Assembly (NCBI GenBank): GCA_937967995.1
Contig: CALBTB010000009.1
Span: 372,001 to 436,000 of the forward strand
DNA length: 64,000 nucleotides
Origin: an uncultured Gammaproteobacteria bacterium
Lineage (GTDB): Bacteria > Pseudomonadota > Gammaproteobacteria > UBA6429 > Thiohalophilaceae
Direction: 5' to 3'
How positions within the stretch are numbered: position 1 is the stretch's first letter; each line of letters starts with the position of its first letter. The notes under the pieces are model-generated. The model worked only from the letters and a program-made list of their open reading frames with translations, did not search any database and was not told the origin of the DNA. This document shows positions 35,078-43,172 of the stretch, in pieces. A program made the position numbers and the translations under genes.

Positions 35078-36403
35078 TCATTCGGTTTCTCGCCTAAAGT
35101 TTTTCAGAAAAATCCTTTCTCCTATGATAATAAAAAGTATGCCTATGAATGCTGCATAAATGACAGTGATATCTTGTTCGGCTTTTACCATAAGGAAAAC
35201 ACCTAGTATAACGATGTCAAAAATAATAGCAGTCAGTACAATGGTTGCATTAGCTTTAACTTCTTCACGCAGATGGCGGAATACACCCCAATGAATTACA
35301 ATATCCATAATGATGTAAAATATCGCACCTAATGACGCTATACGGCTTAGATCAAAGAAAATTGTTAAAAATATTGCGATGACAACAGTATATACCAGTG
35401 TATGTTTCTGTATATCTCCCGGCATGCCGAAATGTCTATGTGGTACAAGCTTCATTTCTGTCAGCATTGCAAGCATTCTGGAAACAGCAAACACGCTAGC
35501 TATAACACCAGAAATAGTCGCGATGATGGCAATCGCGACAGTGAACCAGAGACCGTAGTTACCAAACGCAGGCTTTGCAGCTTGAGCTAGCGCATAATCT
35601 TTAGAGGCAATTATCTCAGAAATACTTAAATTACTTGCAACAGCTATTGCAACCAGAAAATATATGATGACACAAACAACAACGGATATAATGATTGCCC
35701 GTCCAACATTTCGATGCGGGTTAACAATTTCTGAGCCGCTATTAGTGATTGTCGTAAAACCCTTATAAGCCAGTATCGCTAGTGCCATCGCAGCGATGAA
35801 GCCAGTAATAGAGGAATCGGACGTATGCCCTGTTATATTTTCGAATGAGATGCCAGAAAACCAGAGCCCACCTACAGCAAATACAACAATACCGCCAATT
35901 TTTATAAATGCCATGATTAAAGAAAACAGGCCAATCATTCGGTTGCCCGAAATATTCAACAGAAAAGCAAAAACCAGTACAGAAACAGCCAAAGCGGTCA
36001 CGATCCAGCTGCCTGGTTCGATATTGAAAAGTTGTACGCTATATGTTCCAAAAGTGCGTGCTACCAGGCTTTCATTAATAACCATTGAGAAGTACATTAA
36101 TAATGCACCTACCGCTGTAGTGGTTCCTCTCCCATAAGCCTTTTGAAGAAACATACCAATACCACCCGCTGAAGGGTACGCATTCGACAATTTTACATAT
36201 GAGTAAGCGCTAAAAGCAGTAACAATAGCAGCCGCCAGAAAAGCCAGAGGAAAAAGCGAACCTGCAAGCTCTGCTATTTGCCCTGTTAAAGCCAGAATAC
36301 CAGCGCCGATCATGACGCCGGTACCCATAGATACCGCACCAATCAGTGACATGCTATTTTTTTTATAGTTTGTTGATCGATCATTATGCATATGTTCTTT
36401 CAT
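35078..36403 (-). CDS. APC-superfamily amino acid permease (cassette gene)
   Basis: A 441-residue membrane protein with about twelve helices. The first helix GAVSMGTGVMIGAGILALTGQIAELAG and the LSNAYPSAGGIGMFLQKAYG segment are characteristic of APC amino acid/polyamine transporters. The substrate is unknown. It lies between attC sites at 36462-36533 and 34995-35058, making it a cassette of about 1.47 kb, large for an integron cassette and unusual in encoding a full transporter. Its start is 58 bases after the upstream attC. Confidence 0.88.
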   Translation of the reverse strand: MKEHMHNDRSTNYKKNSMSLIGAVSMGTGVMIGAGILALTGQIAELAGSLFPLAFLAAAIVTAFSAYSYVKLSNAYPSAGGIGMFLQKAYGRGTTTAVGALLMYFSMVINESLVARTFGTYSVQLFNIEPGSWIVTALAVSVLVFAFLLNISGNRMIGLFSLIMAFIKIGGIVVFAVGGLWFSGISFENITGHTSDSSITGFIAAMALAILAYKGFTTITNSGSEIVNPHRNVGRAIIISVVVCVIIYFLVAIAVASNLSISEIIASKDYALAQAAKPAFGNYGLWFTVAIAIIATISGVIASVFAVSRMLAMLTEMKLVPHRHFGMPGDIQKHTLVYTVVIAIFLTIFFDLSRIASLGAIFYIIMDIVIHWGVFRHLREEVKANATIVLTAIIFDIVILGVFLMVKAEQDITVIYAAFIGILFIIIGERIFLKNFRRETE

Positions 36404-36461
36404 GGCAACTCGCTTTTAAATCTTAATTTAAACTACGTAGCGTCATTAATTATGAGTAGAA

Positions 36462-36533
36462 ATATAACGTTGAAGCTGTTCGGTGAAAACGAAGCGTAGC
36501 GTAGTTTGCATCCGAACGAGCGACTTGTTCAGC
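36462..36533 (-). repeat. attC site after the methyltransferase cassette, degenerate
   Basis: On the minus strand it begins GCTGAACAAGTCGCTCGTTCGG and ends CGAACAGCTTCAACGTTATAT. GTTCGG pairs with CCGAAC in the stem. The outer arm GCTGAA is only a partial complement of the TTAGGC that begins the cassette. Confidence 0.65.
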
Positions 36534-36544
36534 ATGATGAGAAT

Positions 36545-37570
36545 TTACTTATAAGCAATTGCAGCACTAGTCGGACCAGCCAGATTTATAACTTCGAAAC
36601 GATTAAATCCCGCTTCGCTGCACCATTCACGAAAATTAGCTCCCGTATAATCAAAAGCATCACCAAATTCAATGAGCATATTTAGTGACATTAATAAACC
36701 AAATGCATTTTCGCGTCGAGCATCATCGATTAAATTCTCAATAGCAATAAAGGCACCGCCAACTGGAAGGGCGTCGTATGCTTTCTTTATGAGGATTTTT
36801 TTATTTTCAAGGTTCCAGTCATGCAATATATTGCCCATGGTAATAACATCTGCCCTGGGAAGATCATCTTTGAAAAAGTCTCCTGATACTATATTAATCC
36901 TGTTGGCCATACCGGATGAGTCTACACGTTTCTGAGCATGTGGCGCCACAGGAGGAAGGTCAAAACTATTAAAAGAAAGATGCTCATGACGACCAGCAAC
37001 AATACGGGACAATAATGCTAGTGCGCCGCCTATATCGCTGACTGAATTATATTTACTGAAATCAAATTTCTCAGCCAGTAATGAAAAATTAGCAGCCTGA
37101 AATCCGGTCATCGCATCAAGGAACTCACCAAGTCGAACATTATCTGAGTAGAGTTCCTCGAACATCGGTTTTCCATTGTGCTTGATTTCGTTTTGAGGCA
37201 TACCGGTTTTTAGCGCTGTACCAAGATCATTCCAGAAGCCAAACAAACGTGAATTGAGCATTTCAGCTAAGCCACCAATGTAAGTCGGACTTTTTTTATT
37301 CAAAAAAGCGAAGGTATCAGCTGTGTTCTTATACTTACCATCTTCCCCATCACCATTACGCTCCAGAAACTTAAGCGCTACCAAAGCATCAAAGAAGTCA
37401 TAAGTACCACGGGGATGCAGCTTAAGTTCTTTACCAAGTTTCTCTGCTGTCATGGCACCGTCATGAAGGACTGAAAACAAATCAAGTTCTACGGCTGTGA
37501 GTAAAACTTTTGATGCCCAGAAAGCTGTAGCTGTCTGCATTATGTAACCTGGGTCTGGCTGGTTATTCAT
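36545..37570 (-). CDS. SAM-dependent O-methyltransferase, family 2 (cassette gene)
   Basis: A 341-residue enzyme of the plant-type/acetylserotonin O-methyltransferase group. Residues 10-90 are the dimerisation helix domain (TAFWASKVLLTAVELDLFSVLHDG); the Rossmann part has SDIGGALALLSRIVAG for SAM, SGDFFKDDLPRADVITMGNILHDW and the catalytic-base region around HDWN. The family methylates small-molecule hydroxyls. It lies in the cassette bounded by attC sites at 37596-37676 and 36462-36533. GGTGAT upstream of the ATG serves as ribosome binding site. Confidence 0.87.
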   Translation of the reverse strand: MNNQPDPGYIMQTATAFWASKVLLTAVELDLFSVLHDGAMTAEKLGKELKLHPRGTYDFFDALVALKFLERNGDGEDGKYKNTADTFAFLNKKSPTYIGGLAEMLNSRLFGFWNDLGTALKTGMPQNEIKHNGKPMFEELYSDNVRLGEFLDAMTGFQAANFSLLAEKFDFSKYNSVSDIGGALALLSRIVAGRHEHLSFNSFDLPPVAPHAQKRVDSSGMANRINIVSGDFFKDDLPRADVITMGNILHDWNLENKKILIKKAYDALPVGGAFIAIENLIDDARRENAFGLLMSLNMLIEFGDAFDYTGANFREWCSEAGFNRFEVINLAGPTSAAIAYK

Positions 37571-37595
37571 TGATCACCTATATATTTTGCTTTGA

Positions 37596-37676
37596 GCCTA
37601 ATGTTTACATAAGGGGCGCGACGTAAGGAGCGACCCAGTGAGCGACAGCAAACGACTTGATGTTCTTGTTAGGTGC
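37596..37676 (-). repeat. attC site after the 148-residue protein cassette
   Basis: On the minus strand it begins GCACCTAACAAGAACATCAAG, a standard first half with R'' and L''. The far end (CTTATGTAAACATTAGGC) has ATTAGGC instead of GTTAGGC. Its GCACCTAA arm is the exact complement of TTAGGTGC at the start of its cassette. Confidence 0.78.
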
Positions 37677-37683
37677 TTTTTCT

Positions 37684-38130
37684 TCAATTTAACTGAACAG
37701 AAGACTTTGAACCATAGCCTTCATCTCCGTAAATGCCAACTGGAATAGATATTTCTTGGTTTTTTACCTTTTCCCATAAATTCTGTAACCAAGGTAGTAC
37801 AGTATCTACTACTGTATCATTAACTTCAAAATCGACATCAAATGGATCAACATTAGGAATATAGGGTTCGATGCCGTTTGGAGTGTGAACAGGAGAAAAC
37901 AGTTGGTAATGTTCACGTATTTTTTTATTTAATACGTAAAGATCAGGGCCATCTAGGCTTACAAAAATATCAAATACTCCATCACCATCTTGAGTGGGTG
38001 AAATAATTACTGATACAGCCTTTGTCTCACCTGGGAGAATAGATAAGACCTTTTCCCATTTTTCTATGACACTTCCCGAGTGTTTCTCTAGTTCTGATTC
38101 AAGTGCGTTAATAAATTCTTGCTTATCCAT
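37684..38130 (-). CDS. Hypothetical cytoplasmic protein (cassette gene)
   Basis: A 148-residue acidic protein with no signal peptide or membrane helix. The start (MDKQEFINALESELEKHSGSV) is helical, and a repeated run of D/V-rich strands follows (DVDFEVNDTVVDTVLPWLQNLWEK). I do not recognise the family. The ATG lies three bases after the preceding attC, so the only ribosome binding site is AGGTG within the attC core GTTAGGTGC. Confidence 0.7.
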   Translation of the reverse strand: MDKQEFINALESELEKHSGSVIEKWEKVLSILPGETKAVSVIISPTQDGDGVFDIFVSLDGPDLYVLNKKIREHYQLFSPVHTPNGIEPYIPNVDPFDVDFEVNDTVVDTVLPWLQNLWEKVKNQEISIPVGIYGDEGYGSKSSVQLN

Positions 38131-38133
38131 TTT

Positions 38134-38227
38134 GCACCTAACGGTTAAGCCAAGGGGCTACCAAAAAGCGAAGCGGTTTGGCAGTCCCGCCCGCGATAGC
38201 GGGCATACTTGGGCGACTTGTTATGGC
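38134..38227 (-). repeat. attC site after the 162-residue exported protein cassette
   Basis: On the minus strand it begins GCCATAACAAGTCGCCCAAG and ends CTTGGCTTAACCGTTAGGTGC. GCCCAAG-type and CTTGG-type segments give the L''/L' pairing, and a GCCCGC/GCGGGC hairpin lies inside. The GCCATAA arm exactly complements the TTATGGC that starts its cassette. Confidence 0.85.
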
Positions 38228-38232
38228 TTTAC

Positions 38233-38721
38233 TCACTCTGAAAAGTGGCAAGCATCTGATATTTTCGATAATTTGCCTTTTCCTAATATTCCAAAATATC
38301 TTTTTTTATTATCATTTTCTAAGCCAAAATTATTTACATCTCTAAGCCATTGGAAATAAGCCTGATCATCACTTATTTGCACTATTGACCATATGTTAGT
38401 TTGCACCCATTTTCTACGTGAATTCAGAGTATAAATATGATAGGTGCCATTTTCATGATTTGTCACAAAAGGACCTTGCATTTGCATATTCTTTCTATTT
38501 CCGTGATTCATTCTGATTTCAAGTTCCCCATGACAATTTTGGAACACAAAACTAACATTTTCCGTAACTGATTTGTCCCACAAATCAGGTTTATAAACAA
38601 CTTCCACATTACCCTGCCATGTACCTGAAAAAGCACTAGAGTTAATGATTTCATCATCGTCAGCAGATGATTCACTAATAATAATCACTGAAGTTACAAT
38701 TATAATAATAAACTTATACAT
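38233..38721 (-). CDS. Exported hypothetical protein (cassette gene)
   Basis: A 162-residue protein with an N-terminal signal sequence (YKFIIIIVTSVIIISESSADDD, likely cleaved near residue 20). The mature part has FSGTWQGNVEVVYKPD and WSIVQISDDQAYFQWLRDV, suggesting a beta-rich periplasmic fold; two cysteines (NCHGE and DACHF) could form a disulfide. No known family is recognised. It is flanked by attC sites at 38737-38817 and 38134-38227. Confidence 0.72.
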   Translation of the reverse strand: MYKFIIIIVTSVIIISESSADDDEIINSSAFSGTWQGNVEVVYKPDLWDKSVTENVSFVFQNCHGELEIRMNHGNRKNMQMQGPFVTNHENGTYHIYTLNSRRKWVQTNIWSIVQISDDQAYFQWLRDVNNFGLENDNKKRYFGILGKGKLSKISDACHFSE

Positions 38722-38736
38722 TCTATTTTTCTTTTA

Positions 38737-38817
38737 GCCATAACGCCAAAATAAGCAGCAAATTAAAGGGTTGCGAAGCAGCGTTTTAATTTGTCGGCTT
38801 GATTTTCTTGTTAGCAC
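38737..38817 (-). repeat. attC site after the lipoprotein cassette
   Basis: On the minus strand it reads GTGCTAACAAGAAAATCAAG and on to CCGAC, then ends with GCTGCTTATTTTGGCGTTATGGC, close to the textbook attC ends. An internal AAATTAAA/TTTAATTT-type stem closes over a GCTTCGC loop. Its GTGCTAA arm has no matching TTAGCAC upstream of the first cassette gene, so the cassette's own start is eroded. Confidence 0.83.
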
Positions 38818-38830
38818 TTTATTTCCGTTT

Positions 38831-39427
38831 TTATTGTACACAAGTTAATAAGTAGTCTTTCTCTTTATAGTTAAACTGAATGGCTGGAATCTTTGTCTGA
38901 TTACCGTTTGCCAACATTGCTGGAAAATTCAAGATAAATGATTTTGGGTTTTTACTGTTAATATTTGCACTAGACTGAAAAGTGTCATTTCTTAGATATT
39001 CAACATCAATTTTTTCATTTAAACCCGTGTAACTTAACTCTTCAATGGGTTGATAGTATTTTTTATAGCCTTTTTGTCTATTAGGTAATCCGCCATAAAC
39101 AGACATGTGGAATTGTGGCATTTTTACAGTGAAAGGGTTTTCCAACTCATCACTGCGTATTTTAATATTAGGGCTAAGCATTTTTAATTTCGTACCTTTT
39201 TCTAAAGTAAAGCCATAATAAATACCCCATGAATCTTGGCTAACCCCAGCGGATATAAATCCTTTTATTCCTTCACCAACATTAAAATGATAAGTGGCAC
39301 TTGGTGCAGTGCAACCACCACCAGGATGAATATGAACGCCTTCAGTAGCAATTGGTTCGTAATATTTTGCTGTGCGAGCACATCCGGCTAGAAGCAATAT
39401 TAATATAATGATTATGAATCTATGCAT
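38831..39427 (-). CDS. Lipoprotein of unknown function (cassette gene)
   Basis: A 198-residue protein with a lipoprotein signal peptide, MHRFIIIILILLLAGCA; the lipobox LLAGC places the lipidated Cys at residue 16. The mature region has no domain I recognise; it is beta-rich with tyrosine/glycine segments (YYGFTLEKGTKL, MSVYGGLPNRQKGYKKYY). It is the first cassette gene next to the tRNA-Leu. The 161 bases between it and the tRNA contain short TCTAAT/GACAT repeats but no clear attC or attI. Confidence 0.75.
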   Translation of the reverse strand: MHRFIIIILILLLAGCARTAKYYEPIATEGVHIHPGGGCTAPSATYHFNVGEGIKGFISAGVSQDSWGIYYGFTLEKGTKLKMLSPNIKIRSDELENPFTVKMPQFHMSVYGGLPNRQKGYKKYYQPIEELSYTGLNEKIDVEYLRNDTFQSSANINSKNPKSFILNFPAMLANGNQTKIPAIQFNYKEKDYLLTCVQ

Positions 39428-39642
39428 AGTGTCGCAAACAGTGCATTAGACATTATGTCGATTATTAGATACATGTGTCTAATTCTAGGCAAAAATGTCT
39501 ATATCTGTACATTTCCAGTTTCCTCAATTCGGTCTTTGAGGCGGTAAAAAAATTCGGTAAATAACAAGAAGAGAAATGAAGAATTGAATGGTGCCCGGGG
39601 CCGGAGTCGAACCGGCACGGGATTTAACTCCCGAGGGATTTT

Positions 39643-40341
39643 CATACCCACTACAACTTTCGTTGCAACATACTTAAAACGCATTTGGGGTCTGGACTTT
39701 CCCTTTACCCTATCATAACCTGAATTCAGGCTGACTTAGGCAGGCGCCGTCAAGTCTCTACACTTTCCTCGATTCAGAGTGCAACATGAAACTACGTAAA
39801 TATACTGAACGACAACTCAAAGAAGCGGTAAAAAAGTCCACTTCGATGCGTCAGGTATTAAAAACGCTAAATGTTGCAGCCTATGGTGGCAATTATGATG
39901 TGCTGAAAAAAGCAATATCTCACTTTAATCTTGATACATCACATTTCACTGGCCAGGCCTGGAATAAAGGTAAAAAGTTACCTGCACGTGTTTCAATCGG
40001 GAACTATCTTAATAATAAATTACCGATTCAGTCTCACAAACTCAGAAACAGACTTCTCAAGGAAGGCTATTTCAAACATCAGTGTTCACACTGCAAAAAC
40101 ACGACATGGTTTAATAAACCCATTCCACTGGAGCTTGACCACATCAATGGGAACAATAAAGACAATCGTTTAAAAAACTTGCGATTGCTATGTCCCAATT
40201 GCCACGCACTTACTCCTACTTATCGTAGCAGGAAAAGAACCAAGGCTTAGCTCGGGATTGCCACCACCATTACGTGCTGAGGTTTCCCCGAATTTGACGC
40301 CATTCACACCAACTGTTTCCAGGTTGGGTGCTCAATTTTTT
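39643..40341 (-). ncRNA. Group I self-splicing intron in the tRNA-Leu anticodon loop
   Basis: A 699-base insertion after U34. Core helices can be read directly on the RNA strand: P3 (CGTCA at 40295-40299 with TGACG at 39748-39752), P4 (TCGGG at 40287-40291 with CCCGA at 40252-40256) and P7 (GACTT at 39752-39756 with AAGTC at 39695-39699). The last base is G, and a GAAA-capped hairpin (CAACGAAAGTTG) lies near the 3' end. The segments GGGGAAACCTCAGC and GGCAATCCCGAGC resemble cyanobacterial and plastid trnL introns at the same site. An HNH gene fills the loop between P4' and P7. Confidence 0.88.
39786..40250 (+). CDS. HNH homing-type endonuclease, antisense inside the group I intron
   Basis: A 154-residue protein. 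The N-terminal 60 residues (YTERQLKEAVKKSTSMRQVLKTLNVAAYGG) are a helix-turn-helix-like DNA-binding part. The C-terminal HNH domain has CSHC at about 99-102, LELDHINGNNKDNRLKNLRLLCPNCHAL at about 118-145. All zinc cysteines and catalytic histidines are present, so it looks active. It runs opposite to the tRNA, and its stop lies one base from the P4' strand of the intron. No strong ribosome binding site precedes ATG 39786. Confidence 0.9.
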   Translation: MKLRKYTERQLKEAVKKSTSMRQVLKTLNVAAYGGNYDVLKKAISHFNLDTSHFTGQAWNKGKKLPARVSIGNYLNNKLPIQSHKLRNRLLKEGYFKHQCSHCKNTTWFNKPIPLELDHINGNNKDNRLKNLRLLCPNCHALTPTYRSRKRTKA

Positions 40342-40438
40342 AAGTCCCTTGCGTCTACCAATTTCGCCACCCGGGCAGGATGACTTAGACCGTAGTCTAA
40401 TTTATTCAGTGTTCAGAGTCGCCTCTGGGTACTGAAAA

Positions 40439-40512
40439 TGGAGGCTGGGCCCGGAGTCGAACCGAGGTACATGGATTTGCAGTCCACTGCATAGCCACTC
40501 TGCCACCCAGCC
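40439..40512 (-). tRNA. cysT: tRNA-Cys(GCA)
   Basis: A 74-base tRNA with acceptor stem GGCTGGG/CCCAGCC, anticodon loop CTGCAAA (anticodon GCA), a GTTCGACT T-loop and encoded CCA. It lies between tRNA-Gly and tRNA-Leu as in E. coli glyW-cysT-leuZ. Confidence 0.96.
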
Positions 40513-40520
40513 GTATAACA

Positions 40521-40562
40521 AAAATGGGGTCGTGCCAGAGAAACTGACTCCGACCCCATTTT
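40521..40562. repeat. REP-like palindromic element between two tRNA genes
   Basis: AAAATGGGGTCG (40521-40532) pairs perfectly with CGACCCCATTTT (40551-40562) around an 18-base middle that includes CTGACTCC. The TGGGGTC-GGAGTC style is common in REP elements linked to IS200-like (RAYT) transposases. No transposase gene is nearby. Confidence 0.65.
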
Positions 40563-40572
40563 ACTGGAAATC

Positions 40573-40648
<76 letters not shown>

Positions 40649-40707
40649 GTGGAAGGCGTATTGTAGTGAGGCGTCCTTGAGTGTCAAGAACTTGTGCCGG
40701 CAGGCGG

Positions 40708-41283
40708 CTATTTTTTGCGTTTGACCACCAGGCTGGGCCATGCCGCCGCCATGTACAGGATCATGGACCACAGGGTCAGTATGGCGGCGATATAGAGCAA
40801 TATATAGCCAACAATCATGGGTTCAAACGAGCCGATATTCTTCTCATAGAGCAAAAAGCCGATTGCCACCAGCTGGGCGGTGGTCTTGAGCTTGCCGATA
40901 TAGCTCACCTTGACCTTGGTCGCATCACCAATGCTGGCCATCCATTCCCGCAGGGCTGAGACGGCAATCTCCCGGCCAATGATGACGATAGCCGGCAGGG
41001 CAATCAGGGCATCACTATGTACGCTGACCAGCAGGATCATGGCCGTGGAGACCATGAGCTTGTCGGCCACCGGGTCTAAAAAGGCCCCAAATGCCGACTG
41101 CTGACCGAGTTTGCGGGCCAGGTAGCCGTCGACCCAGTCACTGACACCGGCCAGGAAGAACAGCGCGGTCAGTACGATATGCCGGTATGGCACTCCCGGA
41201 ATAAAAAACACCAGAATGAAGACCGGGATGATCAGTATCCTGAACAGTGTCACGATATTCGGAATAGTGAGCGGTATGGCCAT
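40708..41283 (-). CDS. pgsA: CDP-diacylglycerol--glycerol-3-phosphate 3-phosphatidyltransferase
   Basis: A 191-residue inner-membrane enzyme that makes phosphatidylglycerol phosphate, the first step to phosphatidylglycerol and cardiolipin. The CDP-alcohol phosphotransferase motif D-x2-DG-x2-AR-x8-G-x3-D-x3-D is complete (DWVDGYLARKLG through GAFLDPVADKLM). Helices flank it. Length fits E. coli PgsA. It follows uvrC by 29 bases and leads into the tRNA cluster, the order known from E. coli. Confidence 0.95.
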   Translation of the reverse strand: MAIPLTIPNIVTLFRILIIPVFILVFFIPGVPYRHIVLTALFFLAGVSDWVDGYLARKLGQQSAFGAFLDPVADKLMVSTAMILLVSVHSDALIALPAIVIIGREIAVSALREWMASIGDATKVKVSYIGKLKTTAQLVAIGFLLYEKNIGSFEPMIVGYILLYIAAILTLWSMILYMAAAWPSLVVKRKK

Positions 41284-41312
41284 ACCTGTTACGAGTCACC
41301 TGTCTGGTCTGG

Positions 41313-43172
41313 TTAATGAAATGCGTCGTAAATTTTCTGCGCCAGCTGTTTGCTGATACCCGGCACACTGGCCAGGTCGTCTACGCCGGCGCGGCTGACT
41401 TCCTGTAATCCGCCGAACCGACTGAGCAATTTCTGACGCCGTTTGGGTCCCAGCCCATCGATGTCCTCCAGCACGGAGCGGGTTCGCTTCTTGCCGCGAC
41501 GAGTACGGTGTCCGGTAATGGCAAACCGATGGGCTTCATCCCGGATTTGCTGAATAAGATGCAAAGCCTTTGAATGTGGCGGCAGTATAAACTCGCCCTG
41601 TTGACCCGACAAGCTGCGCGACAGGATCAACGTTTCCATGCCGGCTTTTCGGCTCGGCCCCTTTGCTACACCCATCACCAGTATGCTGTTGAGTTGTAAT
41701 TCATCCATGACTGACTGCGCACGTGATACCTGCCCCTTGCCACCATCGATGAACAGGATATCCGGTAACGCCCCCTCTTCTTCCTGCGCTTTCTGGTAAC
41801 GTCGCATCAGTGCCTGCTGCATGGCGGCATAATCGTCACCGGCCTGCACATCAGTAATGTTATAGCGCCGGTAATCCGATTTGAGCGGCCCCTGTTGATC
41901 GAACACAACACAGGATGCCACGGTTTCCTCGCCCATCGTGTGACTTACATCAAAACATTCAAGACGCTGCGGCACTTCATCCAGATCCAGCGCTTCCTGC
42001 AGTGCATCATAACGGGCAATTAAACTCGCCCGGCTGGCCAGTCGTGACTGAATGGCAAGAGACACATTGTGCTTTGCCATGTCGAGCCATTTTTTTCGCT
42101 CGCCTTTGACCTGGTGGCGTATATCAATCTTTCGACCCGTGTGCTCCGAAAACATGTCGGCCAGTAACGCCTGATCCTCGATCGGTTTGGAAAGAATAAT
42201 CAGCTGTGGAAAATCGGTACGGGTTTGCTGTTCCTTTATATAATACTGCGGTAAAAATGCTTCCAGTAATTGCGCCGGGGTACTGGTGGCGGCATTTTTG
42301 GGAAAGTAGGACTGGCTACCCAGGTTACGGCCACCACGAATCTTGAAGACCTGCACGCAGCCGATGTCTGATTCAATGGCCGCGGCGATAATGTCAATGT
42401 CGCCATCGTGTTTACTGATGTACTGTTTTTCCTGCACACGCCGCAGGCTGCTGATCTGGTCCCGAATCCGTGCCGCTTTTTCGTAGTCCAGTTGTTGTGC
42501 GGCCGTATCCATTTCCTCGGCCAGTTGTTCGATCAGTTCCTGGCTGCGTCCCTGTAAAAACAGAATGACGTGTTGTACGTCATGCCCGTATTGTTCCTCG
42601 CTGACATAACCCACGCACGGCGCTGTGCAGCGTTTGATCTGATACTGCAAACACGGCCGTGACCGGTTGCGATAAAAACTGTCGGTACACTGACGCACCG
42701 GGAAGACTTTTTGCAGCGTCGCCAACGTATCGCGCACTGCCCCGGCCGATGGATAAGGCCCGAAATAATCGCCCTTGCCTTTCAATGCGCCACGATGAAA
42801 CGTCAGTCGCGGAAATTCCTGATCGGTGGACACATAAATATACGGGTAACTTTTATCGTCGCGGTAAAGGATGTTGTAGCGTGGTTTGAGTTGCTTGATC
42901 AGATTGTTTTCAAGTAACAGTGCTTCACTTTCGGTATGCGTGATGATGGTTTCGATCCTGGCAATCTGCCTGACCATCGAATGGGTTTTCATATCGTGCG
43001 CGGTTTTCTGAAAGTAACTGGCGACGCGTTTTTTCAGGTTCGATGCCTTGCCGACATAAATGACATCACCCTGCGCGTTCAGCATTTTGTAGACCCCGGG
43101 AAAATTCGGCAGGGTTTTGAGTGTATCCTGCAGGTCGTGATGATCACTCATGGCGGTATCCGGATCAGGCAT
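41313..43172 (-). CDS. uvrC: Excinuclease ABC subunit C
   Basis: A 619-residue nucleotide excision repair nuclease that makes both incisions with UvrB. Domains in order: GIY-YIG (PGVYKMLNAQGDVIYVGKASNLKKR), cysteine-rich region (CLQYQIKRCTAPCVGYVS), UvrB-binding UVR motif (AARIRDQISSLRRVQ), RNase H-like endonuclease (ECFDVSHTMGEETVASCVVFD, LFIDGGKGQ) and C-terminal helix-hairpin-helix pair (LEDIDGLGPKRRQKLL, ASVPGISKQLAQKIY). ATG 43172 or 43151 could be the start; the longer form overlaps the upstream glycosylase gene by eight bases. Confidence 0.96.
   Translation of the reverse strand: MPDPDTAMSDHHDLQDTLKTLPNFPGVYKMLNAQGDVIYVGKASNLKKRVASYFQKTAHDMKTHSMVRQIARIETIITHTESEALLLENNLIKQLKPRYNILYRDDKSYPYIYVSTDQEFPRLTFHRGALKGKGDYFGPYPSAGAVRDTLATLQKVFPVRQCTDSFYRNRSRPCLQYQIKRCTAPCVGYVSEEQYGHDVQHVILFLQGRSQELIEQLAEEMDTAAQQLDYEKAARIRDQISSLRRVQEKQYISKHDGDIDIIAAAIESDIGCVQVFKIRGGRNLGSQSYFPKNAATSTPAQLLEAFLPQYYIKEQQTRTDFPQLIILSKPIEDQALLADMFSEHTGRKIDIRHQVKGERKKWLDMAKHNVSLAIQSRLASRASLIARYDALQEALDLDEVPQRLECFDVSHTMGEETVASCVVFDQQGPLKSDYRRYNITDVQAGDDYAAMQQALMRRYQKAQEEEGALPDILFIDGGKGQVSRAQSVMDELQLNSILVMGVAKGPSRKAGMETLILSRSLSGQQGEFILPPHSKALHLIQQIRDEAHRFAITGHRTRRGKKRTRSVLEDIDGLGPKRRQKLLSRFGGLQEVSRAGVDDLASVPGISKQLAQKIYDAFH

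Larger units (their letters stand above)
34995..39427 (-). mobile_element. Integron gene cassette array without integrase (CALIN)
   Basis: Five minus-strand genes are each followed by an attC-like site of 64-94 bases. In integrons the first arm of a cassette's attC is complementary to the core bases that begin that cassette. That holds exactly for three cassettes: TTATGGC with GCCATAA, TTAGGTGC with GCACCTAA, and TTATAT with ATATAA. It holds loosely for a fourth. No integrase or attI was found in this window. The array borders the tRNA-Leu gene on one side and a lipoprotein gene on the other. Noncoding DNA between genes is almost entirely attC. Confidence 0.85.
39589..40376 (-). tRNA. leuZ: tRNA-Leu(UAA), interrupted by a group I intron
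   Basis: The 5' exon is 40376-40342 (35 bases, starting GCCCGGGTGG and ending GGGACTT) and the 3' exon is 39642-39589 (54 bases, starting AAAATCCC and ending CCCGGGCACCA). Joined, they form a complete class II tRNA: seven-base acceptor stem GCCCGGG/CCCGGGC, anticodon loop CTTAAAA with anticodon TAA, a long variable arm and encoded CCA. The interruption is between the first and second anticodon bases. Position after pgsA, tRNA-Gly and tRNA-Cys matches E. coli leuZ, which has no intron. Confidence 0.93.

Noticed and set aside
34896..35159. 87-codon plus-strand open frame
   Set aside because: It spans the attC site at 34995-35058 and the end of the permease on the other strand, with no ribosome binding site or protein-like pattern.
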